Source of the DNA: Leptasterias polaris
Taxonomy: Eukaryota > Echinodermata > Asteroidea > Forcipulatida > Asteriidae
Length of the DNA: 64,000 bases
Assembly: GCA_037783415.1 (NCBI GenBank)
Contig: JAZGTN010000016.1
Location: forward strand, 5,205,001 to 5,269,000
Direction: 5' to 3'
Shown here: positions 33,746 through 46,456 of the stretch, in pieces
Layout: every line of letters starts with the position of its first letter
How positions within the stretch are numbered: the first letter of the stretch is position 1
Translations under genes and position numbers: made by a program
The notes under the pieces: generated by a model
Told to the model about the DNA's origin: nothing
What the model saw: the letters and a program-made list of their open reading frames with translations, nothing else
Databases searched by the model: none

Positions 33746-35844
33746 ATGGCAAAGCCTCGCTCTCGAGGGGGAGATCAACACTCTTCTCCTGAAATAATTG
33801 TCCCCCGTCTGGGGACTCGGAAGGGCTTCATGTCAACCTTCTTGACCTCCAAGAAGGAGGCTGGCATCTGGCGTCCGATCTTAAATCTGAAACCCCTCAA
33901 CATGTTTATATGTCCGAAGCATTTTCGTATGGAATCAATAACAACGCCCGCGTGGGAGGCAAGTCTGGACCCGAAAGACGCTTATATTCACGTACCAATC
34001 AGGCCGGAGCACCACCAATTCCGACGTTTCCAATATAAAGATAGCCTGTACGAGTTTGCAGTGCTCCCATTTGGACTTTCCACCTCACCGTGGGTGTTAA
34101 CCCGGATCGTGCAGACGATCGGGGCAGCACTGCGGAGGCGTGGCATTATGATTTTCGTATACCTCAACGATTGGCTGGTCGTGTGTCGTTCTCGGGAGGA
34201 AACGGAAGCGGCGCTCCGGCTAACTTGCCGTCTAGCTTCCGGCCTCAGATATATTATCAACACCGAGAAATCTCACCCCATCCCCTCGCAGGTTCCCACC
34301 TTTCTGGGTGCGTCCCTCGACCTTAGCAGGGGGCTGGCCTGCCCTTCAGGGGACGACCTGTTGAACCTTCAACAGTGCGTGTCCCTCATCCTCCCGGCAG
34401 TAATGGCTCCGGCACTGGCGTGGCTCAGACTGTTTGGTGTTATAGCCAGCATGGTGGACTTGTTAGATTTTTGTAGGCTGAGGATTGAACCTATTTCCAA
34501 CTTCACATGCACTCTTTCTACAAGCCCATTTGGCATCCAATCCACCATCCGGTGCCTACTTTGCCTTGGCTAGTCACCCACCTTCGCTGGTGGCTAGTCG
34601 AGGCAAACATCACGCAGGGTTGCGCTTTCCGCCCGCCCCGTCCATCATTGACTATCACGACTGACGTTGTGGGCTGGGGATCGGAGCAACCCTCCATCCA
34701 GGACAAGTTGCGGGCATATGGTGTCCTGATCACCGATCATCCCACATCGGCGTCCTGGAAATGTTTAATAGCAGTCTCCATTGCACTGCAACATTTTCAG
34801 ACAGACATCAAAGGGCGAGCTGTCCTGGTGAGATGTGACAACACCACAGCGGTGGCTAATACATCAATCACCAGGGGGGCCCCCCGTCGGGCCGACCGTG
34901 TGCACTGCGTGGGACCTCACCCTCTGGTGCATACACGACGGGATAGCACTGTCGGCAGTCCACATCGCAGGCGAAGAGAATGTCACAGTCGCTTCTCTCT
35001 CCAGAGGCTGGATTGCCCTGTTGGAATGGTGCTCCCACAGGTGGCTCGGTTGCTCTTTCAACTGATTGACCGGCCCCTCTAGACTTCTTTGCCTCTCACG
35101 CAAACAATCAACTGCCTGTCTACCGTGCAAGGGGCCCTGACCACAACGTGTGGCAGATCGATGCACTGCGGTGCTGTGGGACAACTTGCTGGCCTTTGCG
35201 TTCCCGCCCATCTCCCTCATTCCTCGGGTGCTTGCCAAGATCAAGCAGGAGGACTGTCGAATCCTCCTCATAGCCCCATTGGCCCCGCCAGACGTGGTTC
35301 GTCAGGCTTCTGGTTCACCGCCCTGTGATTCTACTGAAGCGAGCGAATCTCCTCTATCAACCCAGCTCAGGGATGATCCATTGGGCTGCATCTTCACCTG
35401 ACTTGTTGGGTTTTGTCATGCTATCCCTCTGCTCAGCTATCCCTCTACTCAGCTATCCCTCTGCAAAAAGATCGCAGCTCACTCGCGTCGAGCCTCTACA
35501 AGAAAGGTATACGACAGCCGACTATGCCATTTCTTTAAATGGTGTAGAAAAACCTCTTTCGAACTGATGGATTAATCAACTTTGTTGCAACTCTCCATCA
35601 AGGTTGCTTTCCTCCTGGCTGTTGCTACATCCTGACGGCGCAGTGAGTTGCACTCTCTGTTGAGAGGGGTAGCCGTTTCTTGGGCTTTTTTTAAGGGTGT
35701 GCCTCTAGCCGACATCACCAAGGCCACCTGCTGGAAGAGCCCTAACATGTTCTCTGAGTGCTACCTGAAGGATGTCCTCCAGGCAGACGGCAGGGCAGGA
35801 CGGGAAGTACTGAAGGCGGCCAGTGGAGCCTCCCGGGATCACTA
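33746..35844 (+). pseudogene. DIRS polyprotein remnant (unit 2)
   Basis: Same content and lesions as 22682-24780. Confidence 0.85.
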
Positions 35845-36554
35845 ACCAGCAAGCTTACTCTTTCCTTTGTCTCTCCTCATATATATTTTTATGTGCATTT
35901 GAAATCTAATGTGGCTGACCTATTATGTTTTTACTCCCCTAATGGCTATACCCTCCTGACTTCTTGCGCACGAGCCTGTGGACCCCTTGGCCTTGTCGTC
36001 TTCTCCCATCTAGCCGTGCCTCCCTTCTGGGTGGATTTGTTAGTCAGCACAGTCTTCCGTTGCGAAGCCCGCTGCTTAGTCTTCAGGGGTTCCATGAATC
36101 CTAGGACTTGCAGGTTTTTCTTTGGGCACGCCCTGTGCACTACGCCCCTGTTGACATACCATAGTTCCACGTCTAGCCACAGCCTTACTCATTGCGAGTC
36201 TATGCAAATGTAGTATTCGCTCTACAGGTAAGTAGAGTGAAGTAGACTCCCACCCACAGTAGTGTGGGTTGGGTCTACGAACGAATACTTGCCTGTAGAG
36301 CACCCCTCTCTACTTCTCCACTATACTCGATTCTTTGAGTGCTTGCGCTTGTAACGCTGGAGAAAAAGAGGATGCTAACGTAGTGTGCATGTCACAGGAA
36401 GTTGGGGACCGGACACTTGAGGGTGCTTTTGTATTTAATACTCTTAGCAAATTGCCTGCCGGCATAGGGAACAATGCAAATGTAGTGTTTGATCTACAGG
36501 TAAGTATTCTTTAGTAGACCCAGCCCACACTACTTTGGCATGGGAATTGGTGAC
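33746..36554 (+). mobile_element. DIRS-type retroelement, inactive (unit 2)
   Basis: Twin of 22682-25490 with the same YLND change (34160-34171), the same frameshifts and the same recombinase deletion. The lesions therefore predate the 11-kb duplication and this is not an independent insertion. Confidence 0.85.
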
Positions 36555-36927
36555 GAGCCTATGTTGGGCAAGCTCTGCAACCTTATGATTTGTTAACTGT
36601 CAAATTGTTTGCAAGCTGATGTTTTTATCCTTTTCTTCCAAATCTGGCCTGTCTGATAATTTATCAATGTTCGAATCGTTCAAGAGCTGATGTTGTGACA
36701 TCTCTTAAATTTGCCCAAAACTTGCCAACCTACTGATTTTTCAACAAACAATTTATTCCTGAGCAAATGTTGTGCTGGCTTTGGTTTTCCTTGAGGCCCA
36801 TTTTGTGTACGCTTATAGATTAACATGCAATCTACTGATATTTTGACTCTCAAATTGTTCACAAGCCAATGTTCTGAAGCGACATTTGATGAAATGTTTA
36901 CGACAGCATGTCTTTTTTTTTTTGCAG

Positions 36928-37045
36928 ATTATTCACTGGTTGAAAAGCAGTATCAAAACTTGTACAAAAGCTCTTCTTTGTCTATCAAGGTCAACTTGGA
37001 ATGTCGTGATTGGGATAGCTACGCATTACTCCCTCATTTTCAAAG
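36928..37045 (+). pseudogene. Exon-like module 6, unit 2 copy, open
   Basis: Same as 25864-25981. Confidence 0.5.
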
Positions 37046-37868
37046 GTGTGTTGATTCTTGTTGAAACCATGCACAAAGTTTTTCAACTCTAAATTTGTTA
37101 TGCCACTTCTTAACTTTTCGTAAAGCACATGTTGTCCAGTCTCTTAAGACTTTGCCACTGTTAAAATTTGCTCAACTAGGAAACTATTACTAGCCATAGT
37201 TGTGCTCTTTGTTAAACTTTCCTCATTGGGGTTGTCAAGTCCCTCAAAGACGATCTAACTCAATGTTTTTTTTTACAAGTCTATGTTGTGCCTCTTATAC
37301 TCTCCCAAAATACATGTAGAACAGTCCATCAAACCTTGCCAACTTTATGTCTTTTTCAACTCTCAATTTGTTCACAAGCCAAAGTTTTGCCATTTGTTAA
37401 ACTTTCTTTAAGCATGCTGTCAAGTTCTCATCAACATTCCAACCTAATCATTTTTAAACATTTAAAATGTTCACGAACCATTAATGTCACATCTGTTAAT
37501 GTTTTTCAAAGCATATAATTTTCAGTCCCTTGAAAACTTGCAAATCCAATAATGTTTAACTTTTAAACTATGCCTCAGTGGATTCTGTGATGTCTGTTAA
37601 ATATTCCCAAAGCACTTATCCTGCAGTCCCTCAGATCTCTCAACCATACTGATTTTTGCAGCTTTCAAATTATTCCAGAACTGATGTTGTGCTGGCTTTA
37701 GTTTTCCCTGAGACCCATGTTGTCTAGTCTTTCAAAAACTTGGCGATCTAATGATCTTTTAACTCCCAATTTGTTCACTTGCCAATGTTGTACTATTTCT
37801 TAAATTTTCCCCAACCATGATGACATTTGATGAAATGGTTACGACAGCGTGTCTTATTTTGTTTGCAG

Positions 37869-37974
37869 GTTGTTCACGGATTGAAGAGAATGGAAAAGAG
37901 TTCCTTCATCAGAAGAATGACAACTTGGAATGGCATGTTTGGGACGGCTGTGCATCGTTCCCTCTTTTTCTGAG
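37869..37974 (+). pseudogene. Exon-like module 7, unit 2 copy, open
   Basis: Same as 26805-26910. Confidence 0.5.
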
Positions 37975-39422
37975 GTATGTGGAGAAATGTAAATTTATTT
38001 TAAAACCATGCACTAGATTTTTCGACTCTTTAATTCTTCTAGAGGCTTTGTTGTGGCACTCTTTAAATTTTCCCAAAGCACCCATAGTCCAGTCCCTCAA
38101 GACCTACCACCCTTATGACTTTTTAAACTCTCAACATGCTCAGGAGGTGATGTTGTGATTTTAGATCTCTAAAATTGTCCCAGAGCCAATGTTGTGCCAT
38201 CTCTTAAATTTTCCCATATCATAAGTAGTACAGTCCCTCAAAACTTGCCATACTCATGATTTGTCAACTCTCAAACTATTCCAGAGCTGATGTTGTGCTG
38301 CTTTTTTTTTTCCACTTAAGGCCAATGTTGTTTTTTCCCCCAAGAATTGGCAGTCTAATGATACTTTCAATCTCAGATTGTTCACAAGCCAATGTTGTGC
38401 CACTTCTGAAACTTACCCAAAGCACATGTCGTCCAGTTCCTCAAGACTTGCCAACCTTATGATTTTTTCAACTGTTTTGTTCACGAGCCAATGTTTCAAT
38501 GTTAGATCCCTGAAATTGTCCCTGAGCCGATGTTGTGCCATCTATTAATTTCTCCCAAAGCGCATGTAGTACATTCCCTTAAAACTTACTTTTGCCATGA
38601 TTTTCAACTCTGAAATTGTTGATGAACCAATGTTGTGCCATCTTTGCAATTTCACCAAAGCACATGCTGTTAATTCCTTGAAAAATGTGCCAGCCTTAAG
38701 ATTTGTTTGCTGTCCAATTGATCCAAATCCGATGCTGTCCCACCTCTTAGATTATTCCAAAGCAAGGGTTGTCCTTTCCCTCAAGACTTGCTACACTTAT
38801 GTTTGTTAAACTCTGAAATTGGTGACGAGCCAATGTTATGCAAACTTTTAATTTTCACCAAAGTACATGTTGTTAATTCCCTTAAAAACATGCCAACCTT
38901 ATGTTAAGCTTACTGTCAAGTTGTTATCGAGCTGATGTTGTGCCAATTAACATTTTGTCCCTCAAAAACTTGCCAGTCTGTTAATTTGTCAATGTTTGAA
39001 GGCGATGTTGTGACGTCTCTTAAATTTACCCTTTTCAAGTCCCCCAAAACTTACACACTGATGTTTTTTTACTCTTAAATTGTTCCAGAGCCATTGTTGT
39101 GTTGAGTGTTAAAGTTTCACAAGGCATGTGTTTTTAAGAAGATATTGTACAGTCCCTCAATACTTGCCACTCTGGATGTTTCTACTTTGAAGTTGTGCCA
39201 CCTTCGCATTTTCACCAAAGCTTGAGTAGTACAGTCTGTATCTGTCGAGTACTGCAACAAACTCCTCAGGGGATATATAAGTTGCAGTCCATCAAGACTT
39301 GCCACCCTTACGGTTTGTTCAACTTTCAAAATGTTCAGGAGCCAATGTTGTACTGTTTGTAAACTTTGACTCAAGCATGGCGACATTTGACAGAATGTTT
39401 ACGATTTTTATTTTGTTTGCAG

Positions 39423-39549
39423 ATTATTCACTGATTGAAAAGCAGTATCCAGCATGGACAAAAGCTTCCTTCATCAGCAGACATTTCTATCAAGGTCAAC
39501 TTGGAAAGTCATCATTGGGATGGCTTTGCATCACTCCTTCCTTTTCTAA
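39423..39549 (+). pseudogene. Exon-like module 8, unit 2 copy
   Basis: Same as 28359-28485. Confidence 0.5.
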
Positions 39550-39886
39550 GGTATGTTGAAACCATGGACAGATTTGTTGAACTCTTCGATTGTCGTCGAA
39601 ATAAGCGATGGTTCTAGTTTATATCTGAGCCAATGTTGTGACAGCTGCTAAAGTTTTACAGTGCATAAGTCCCTCCAAACTTGTCACCATATTGTTTTTT
39701 GAACTCTCATTGTAGACCCCCGTGTACTGTTTGCCGTTTCAACTCCCAAATATGTTTTGGAGTCCCTCATGATGTTTCAACTCTGAAAGTGTTTATGAGA
39801 CGATGTTGTACCGTGTTTTTAATTTTGCCCAACCATGATGGCATTTGATGAAATGTTTACAGCAGTGTATGTTACTTTGTTCGCAG

Positions 39887-40030
39887 ATTCTTCACTGATT
39901 GAAGAGGAGTATCTATGTTTACGATAGGAGTCTGTACAATGAAGAAGAGCATCCTATTAGATGTTACTGTCAAGGTCAAGTTTGAATTCCACCTTTGGGA
40001 TGGCTCTGCATCACTCCCTCCCTGTGTGAG
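39887..40030 (+). pseudogene. Exon-like module 1, unit 3 copy
   Basis: Same as 17760-17903. Unit 3 also keeps module 2 at 40453-40549. Confidence 0.5.
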
Positions 40031-41091
40031 GTATGTTGAAACAGTTCATTCTTCCGAGTCAAATGTTAAAACTCTACGCTTAGGCTAACAATCCAATTTA
40101 TTCCTGATCCAATGTTGTGACGGCTGCTAAATGTTCCCAAAGCATATGTTATCGTGTCCCTTAAAAAAAAAAATAGCAAATCTAACTATTTTTGAACTTT
40201 CAATCTGAACCCATTGTAATCTTTGCTGTCTCTTAAATTTTCCCATAGCACATGTGCTCTCCCAAAACCTGCCAACCAAATGATGTTTCAACTCTCAAAA
40301 TTATTTACGAGACAATGCTGTACTTTTGTTTTGCCTAAGCATGATGGCAATTTAATCGATGGTGTGTTTTATTATGTTCGCAGTATCTATAATAGACAAG
40401 AACCATGATTGCATTTTGATGAAATGTTGATGGCAGTTTATGTTTATTGCAGATTATCAACTGATCGAAGAGGAATTTGTCTAATTAATAGCAGATGTTA
40501 TTGTCAAGTTCAAGTTGGAATTGCATGTATGGCTCCTTCCTTGTGTAAGGTATGTTGAAACAAGTGGGTTCACTCTCATGCTAACAGCGACTTCCCTCAA
40601 AGCTACGTGTGCAAACTTGTATAGCGAAGTAAAATTTGTTTTTGACTGTATTGCAGTGATGGGTTTGCTCGATATGGCTGTCAACAGAACGATGGTGCAG
40701 TAGAATATAAAGAAACATTTGAAACAAGCCTCGGACTAGATGTTATTTTCATAATTATCAAACAAGCAGTACTCTAGGAATATTGGATCATTGAATTATT
40801 CCAAGAGACGTGGTTTAACTGAACGCTTACATATACTTAAATTATTTTGGTGTAAGAGGCCATTAACACATGCTAAAAAGTAACTGGAGAATGTGTGGAA
40901 GAAGTAATGTAAGAGTGAATTTAAATTAGTTGACCATAAGTAATTCATGTATTAAGAAATATTGGAAGGAAAAATGAATAAAGTGGAAAACTAGAAATGG
41001 AAGATGTGATGTATTGAAATTATTGTAAAGGTTAAAATCTGGAATAGGAACAGTAAACTGTTTTCAATATACTGCTGAGCCAAAATTAGAT

Positions 41092-41574
41092 TGTGTCGGG
41101 CACAGGAATAGCAAACTGTGTCGGGAAGAGGAATAGCAAACTGTCTAAAAATATACGGTCGACTATGTCGGGAAGAGGAATAGCAAACTGTCTTAAAATA
41201 AACGGTAGACTGTGTCGGGAAGAGGAATAGCAAACTGTCTGAAAATAAACGGTAGACTGTCAGGAAGAGGAATAGAAAACTGTCTTAAAATATACGGTAG
41301 ACTGTGTCGGGAAGAGGAATAGCAAACTGTCTTAAAATATACGGTAGACTGTGTCGGGAAGAGGAATAGCAAACTGTCTTAAAGTATACGGTAGACTGTG
41401 GCGGGAAGAGGAATAGCAAACTGTCTTAAAATATACGGTAGACTGTGTCGGGAAGAGGAATAGCAAACTGTCTTAAAATATACGGTAGACTGTGGCGGGA
41501 AGAGGAATAGCAAACTGTCTTAAAATATACGGTAGACTGTGTCGGGAAGAGGAATAGCAAACTGTCTTAAAATA
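41092..41574 (+). repeat. 47-bp satellite, unit 3 copy
   Basis: Identical by eye to 18965-19447. Confidence 0.95.
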
Positions 41575-41669
41575 GAAAGATGTGTTGTATAACGTATGTG
41601 ATTTGAATGAATAGTAGTGTGCAGTACATGTAGCAGTACTGTAATGTGTAGTGTCATGAATGTGGTATA

Positions 41670-41839
41670 GGGGGCGTAGCCCCCTCCCCACACCCCTCTA
41701 CCCTCCCCTCCCCTACTTTCCCCTATCTCCGTGCTGTAGCGGTCCTGTGTCCTAGGAAGCTGCCAAGGGGGGATAGGGGGGCGTAGCCCCCCTGGGGCGG
41801 CGGGGCGGAGCCCCGCAGGGAGCGGCCGAAGGCCGCGCC
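41670..41839. repeat. GC-rich mini-hairpin cluster, unit 3 copy
   Basis: Same as 19543-19712. Confidence 0.9.
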
Positions 41840-41973
41840 GATTTTTGAGGCTTTTGTTTAGCGTTTTTTCTGTTTTATTTTTCTTTAATTTTCATTTTTT
41901 TTATTTTATTTTATTTTATTTTATGTATGTATATATATATTATTATATATTTAAAAAAATTATTTTTGATTTT

Positions 41974-42044
41974 CCGAAGTAGTTCTCCCAAATCGGCAAG
42001 TAACTTTTAAAAAGTTACTTGCCGATTTGGGAGAACTACTTCGG
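41974..42044. repeat. Perfect 71-bp hairpin, unit 3
   Basis: Identical to 19849-19919. Confidence 0.97.
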
Positions 42045-42626
42045 ATAATAGTTAGACTCGTGAAATAATGCGCTGTGAGAGAGTAACAAGTTTAATGCAG
42101 TTTCAAATAGTACATTTTGTAACAAAGTTTCAGAAAGTAACAGTTGTAACAAAGATTTATGAACAAATTTGTAACAAAATTTGTCAAATTTAAAGAAAAT
42201 TAAAATAAAATTTTAGGAATTTTTTTAAAGCAAATTTTAAAACGATTTTTACAAGCAAGAAAAATTTGTAAGAAACTTTAATGAAAATTATTTAACAATT
42301 AAAAAAAGTTCGAGCAAGTTTAAATCAAAAATTAGTCACAATTTTAGCAAAGTTACAAAATTTAATGTTAATTTTTGAGCAAAATTTGATGCAGTTTCAA
42401 GGAAAGTTTGAAGCAATTTCTAGCAGTTTTAACAAAATTTGATGTAAAATTTAATTTGATGAATTTCACGCAAAGTTTGATGCAATTTTTAGCTAAGTTC
42501 GACGCCTCTACAAGCAAAGTTTGACAACATTTCTAGTAAAATTTTTAGCACAGTTTGATGCCATTTCTAGCAAAATTTGGTGCAAAGTTTAATGCACATC
42601 AGAACAAGTTTGGTTGATTTTTTTAC

Positions 42627-42755
42627 CAACATAAAATGTTTAATGAAATCTGGAAGTTCTGTCGACTGCAAATCTTGTGGAGTGTTGTACGTCTCTTCTA
42701 CAACCAGTTCCTGAGTGGGGTAGAGATGCAAATTCACTGCGTTGTTCAATTTCAC
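42627..42755 (-). CDS. Putative coding exon of an unrecognised minus-strand gene
   Basis: 129 bp between TATTACACAG (acceptor) and GTTG/GTAAAA (donor), fully open, 43 codons in phase 0 at both ends. The translation starts VKLNNAVNLHLYPTQELVVE and is acidic near its end (STELPDFIKHF). It has the composition of real protein and stands out from the surrounding low-complexity repeat. The upstream exon candidate at 44319-44413 ends in phase 0, so the two can be joined. Family not recognised. Confidence 0.5.
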
Positions 42756-44318
42756 CTGTGTAATAGAAAATAAAGCAAATAATTTGTATTTAACAAAATG
42801 AGACCTATTGCAAGCCATGACTGCTTAAAAAACAAGTTTGAATCCATTTAATACCAATAAATTCTAGCAAAGTTTAGAGTACAAATTGATGCAAATTTCA
42901 GTAAAGTTTGACAAAATTTCAAGCAAAAATACATGTACATGCAAGGTTTGTGGCAAAGTTTGAAGCAATTTCAACCTAGTATATACACATGCAATTCGTA
43001 GCAAGGGTTGTGGTAATGTGAACTATTGAATTTGAAGGCAATGTGAAGCAATTTCGTCCCCAAAAAGCAATTTGCAACAAGGTTTGTGGCAATGTAAAAA
43101 ATTGAAATGCCCTTTCTTGCAAAGTTTGCAGCAACTTGAAACAAAAATACATGCAATTTGTAGCAAGGTTTGTGGCAAAGTAAAAACAAATAGAAATGCA
43201 AGTTGCAGCAAAGTTTGAATCAATTTCAACCATTTTATATAAAAATTATATGCAGTTTGCAAGAAAATACTAATGCAATTTGTAGCAAGGTCAACACTTT
43301 GAAGCAAAGCAAAGTTTAGAGTACAAATTGATGCAAATTTCAGTAAAGTTTGACAAAATTTCAAGCAAAAATACATGCAATTTGTAGCAAGAAAATACAT
43401 GTACATGCAATTTGTGTGTGGCAAAGTTTGAAGCAAAGTTTGAAGCAATTTCAACCAAGTATATATACACATGCAATTCGTAGCAAGGGTTGAGGTAATG
43501 TGAACAAAATTTGAAGGCTATTTGAAGCAATTTCGTCCCCCAAAAAGCAATTTGCGGCAATGTAAAAAAAGAAATAAAACTGCAATTTGTGGCAAAGTGA
43601 AACAAAAATACATGCAATTTGTAGCAAGGTTTGTGGCAAAGTAAAAACAAATACTAATGCAATTTGTAGCAAGGTCAACACTTTGAAGCAAAGCAAAGTT
43701 TAGAGTACAAATTGATGCAAATTTCAGTAAAGGTTGACAAAATTTCAAGCAAAAATACATGTAATTTGTAGCAAGAAAATACATGTACATGCAATTTGTG
43801 TGTGGCAAAGTTTGAAGCAATTTCAACCAAGTATATACACACATGTAATTTGTTGTGAGGGTTGAAGCAATTTTAACCAAAAAATAATGCAATTTGTAAC
43901 AAGGTTTGTGGCAAAGTAAAAAACAAAATTAATGCAATTTGTAACAGTTTGCAGCAATTTCAACCAAAAATACATGCTATTTGTAGCAAGTTGTAGCAAA
44001 GTTTGAATCAATTTCAACCATTTTATATATATGCAGTTTGCAAGAAAATACTAATGCAATTTGTAGCAAGGTCAACACTTTGAAGCAAAGCAAAGTTTGA
44101 AGCAACAACCAGGTATCAATGCAATTTGTGGCAAAGTCAACAACATTTGAATGTAATTTGTAGCAACATTAAGCTATTTCAACCAAATGCAACTTTTATT
44201 AAGGTTCAAATTAACAAATTAATTTTGAAATTTAAAGCAAGTTTAAGGATGGGATGGGATGGCAAGTTCTAATGCAATTCTAGTTTCAGATCTTTGATGC
44301 GACAGAAATATAACTTAC

Positions 44319-44413
44319 AATGTTAATTGGCTGGTGCAGGCTGCAGCATCGGAGACCCCAAAACATCATCAGGCCACCGGGAACTGCCAGGCTGTCATCA
44401 GGCAAGTAGTGGG
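44319..44413 (-). CDS. Putative coding exon, duplicated (proximal copy)
   Basis: 95 bp between a CAATTCCAG acceptor and a consensus ATT/GTAAGT donor. Open in one frame (AHYLPDDSLAVPGGLMMFWG and onward), start phase 1, end phase 0, which fits the exon at 42627-42755. Its duplicate is at 46172-46278. Family not recognised. Confidence 0.45.
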
Positions 44414-44533
44414 CTGGAATTGAACCAGGAAATACATGGTGAATGTCATTGCAAATAAATACATTTTGATAAACTCGTACATATTTTTACAAAAGTTTAT
44501 AAAGTGGAAAGCACAGATCACTTGTGTATTTTT

Positions 44534-44591
44534 CCCTAGATGTAAGTGCCGCGTATGCAAAAATGCATACGGGGCCCTTGTACATCTAGGG
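44534..44591. repeat. Imperfect hairpin with CCCTAGATGTA ends, copy 1
   Basis: CCCTAGATGTAAGTGCCGCG and, from the other strand, CCCTAGATGTACAAGGGCCC continue into a shared GTATGCA around an AAAAA loop. Twin: 46399-46456. Confidence 0.8.
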
Positions 44592-46171
44592 TTGACGCAT
44601 AAAAGAATGTTCAAGCACAGAAAAATACACAGTGCAAATTTCAGTATAGTTTGACAATTTCAAGCAAAAACATACGCAATTTGTAGCAAGAAAATACATG
44701 TACATGCAAGGTTTGTGGCAAAGTTTGAAGCAAAGTTTGAAGCAATTTCAACCAAGTATATATACACATTCAATTCGTAGCAAGGGTTGTGGTAATGTGA
44801 ACTATTGAATTTGAAGGCAATGTGAAGCAATTTCGTCCCCAAAAAAGCAATTTGCAACAAGGTTTGTGGCAATGTAAAAAATTGAAATGCCCTTTCTTGC
44901 AAAGTTTGCAACTTGAAACAAAAATACATGCAATTTGTAGCAAGGTTTGTGGCAAAGTAAAAACAAATAGAAATGCAAGTTGCAGCAAAGTTTGAATCAA
45001 TTTCAACCATTTTCTATAAAAATTATATGCACTTTGAAGCAAAGCAAAGTTTAGAGTACAAATTGATGCAAATTTCAGTCAAGTTTGACAATTTCAAGCA
45101 AAAATACATGTAATTTGTAGCAAGAAAATACATGTACATGCAATTTGTGTGTGGCAAAGTTTGAAGCAAAGTTTGAAGCAATTTCAACCAAGTATATATA
45201 CACATGCAATTCGTAGCAAGGGTTGTGGTAATGTGAACAAAATTTGAAGGCAATTTGAAGCAATTTCGTCCCCCAAAAAGCAATTTGCGGCAATGTAAAA
45301 AAAGAAATAAAACTGCAATTTGTGGCAAAGTAAAACAAAAAATTGAAATGCCCTTTCTAGCAAAGTTTGCAGCAACTTGAAACAAAAATACATGCAATTT
45401 GTAGCAAGGTTTGTGGCAAAGTAAAAACAAATACTAATGCAATTTGTAGCAAGGTCAACACTTTGAAGCAAAGCAAAGTTTAGAGTACAAATTGATGCAA
45501 ATTTCAGTAAAGGTTGACAATTTCAAGCAAAAATACATGCAATTTGTAGCAAGAAAATACATGTACATGCAATTTGTGTGTGGCAAGGTTTGTGGCAAAG
45601 TTTGAAGCAATTTCAACCAAGTATATACACACATGTAATTTGTTGTGAGGGTTGAAGCAATTTTAACCAAAAAATTATTCAATTTGTAACAAGGTTTGTG
45701 GCAAAGTAAAATACAAAATTAATGCAATTTGTGGCAATGTAAAAAACAAAATTAATGCAATTTGTAACAGTTTGCAGCAATTTCAACCAAAAATACATGC
45801 TATTTGTAGCAAGGTTTGTGGCAAAGTAAAAACAATTAGAAATGCAAGTTGTAGCAAAGTTTGAATCAATTTCAACCATTTTATATATATGCAGTTTGCA
45901 AGAAAATACTAATGCAATTTGTAGCAAGGTCAACACTTTGAAGCAAAGCAAAGTTTGAAGCAACAACCAGGTATCAATGCAATTTGTGGCAAAGTCAACA
46001 ACATTTGAATGTAATTTGTAGCAACATTAAGCTATTTCAACCAAATGCAACTTTTATTAAGGTTCAAATTAACAAATTAATTTTGAAATTTAAAGCAAGT
46101 TTAAGGATGGGATGGCAAGTTCTAATGCAATTCTAGTTTCAGATCTTTGATGCGACAGAAATATAACTTAC

Positions 46172-46278
46172 AATGTTAATTGCACCATGGGTTGGCTGGT
46201 GCAGGCTGCAGCATCGGAGACCCCAAAACATCATCAGGCCACCGGGAACTGCCAGGCTGTCATCAGGCAAGTAGTGGG
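46172..46278 (-). CDS. Putative coding exon, duplicated (distal copy)
   Basis: Same exon as 44319-44413 with the same splice signals and a 12-bp in-frame insertion (four codons) before the final NI codons. Start phase 1 and end phase 0, so two copies in series would not join in phase. One copy is probably skipped or dead. Confidence 0.45.
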
Positions 46279-46398
46279 CTGGAATTGAACCAGGAAATAC
46301 ATGGTGAATGTCATTGCAAATAAATACATTTTGATAAACTCGTACATATTTTTACAAAAGTTTATAAAGTGGAAAGCACAGATCACTTGTGTATTTTT

Positions 46399-46456
46399 CC
46401 CTAGATGTAAGTGCCGCGTATGCAAAAATGCATACGGGGCCCTTGTACATCTAGGG
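46399..46456. repeat. Imperfect hairpin with CCCTAGATGTA ends, copy 2
   Basis: Same as 44534-44591, 1,865 bp downstream. Confidence 0.8.

Larger units (their letters stand above)
28688..39751 (+). repeat. Tandem duplication unit 2 (11,064 bp)
   Basis: Second copy of 17625-28687, essentially identical, with a run of 15 C at 31182-31196. The junction with unit 1 carries no insertion: the unit end CCGTTTCAACTCCCAAAT runs straight into the unit start. The bases before the start of unit 1 (ACCCAAAC) resemble the junction (CTCCCAAAT), so a crossover between two similar short repeats is a plausible origin. Confidence 0.95.
36555..39751 (+). repeat. Degenerate repeat of about 100-105 bp, unit 2 copy
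   Basis: Twin of 25491-28687 with modules 6 to 8. Confidence 0.75.
39752..42182 (+). repeat. Tandem duplication unit 3, truncated (2.43 kb)
   Basis: Matches the first 2.43 kb of units 1 and 2, then stops abruptly within GTAACAAAATTT, where the copies go on CTATATGAGG but this one goes on GTCAAATTTAAAG. One T/A-run near 41893 is 2 bp shorter. The breakpoint lies in an AACAAAATTT-type repeat shared with the following region. Confidence 0.95.

Noticed and set aside
42970..45970. Many overlapping minus-strand frames rich in Leu, Cys, Thr and Gln
   Set aside because: They translate the shuffled GCAATTTGTAGCAA-type repeat blocks in all frames, with no initiator context or constant boundaries.
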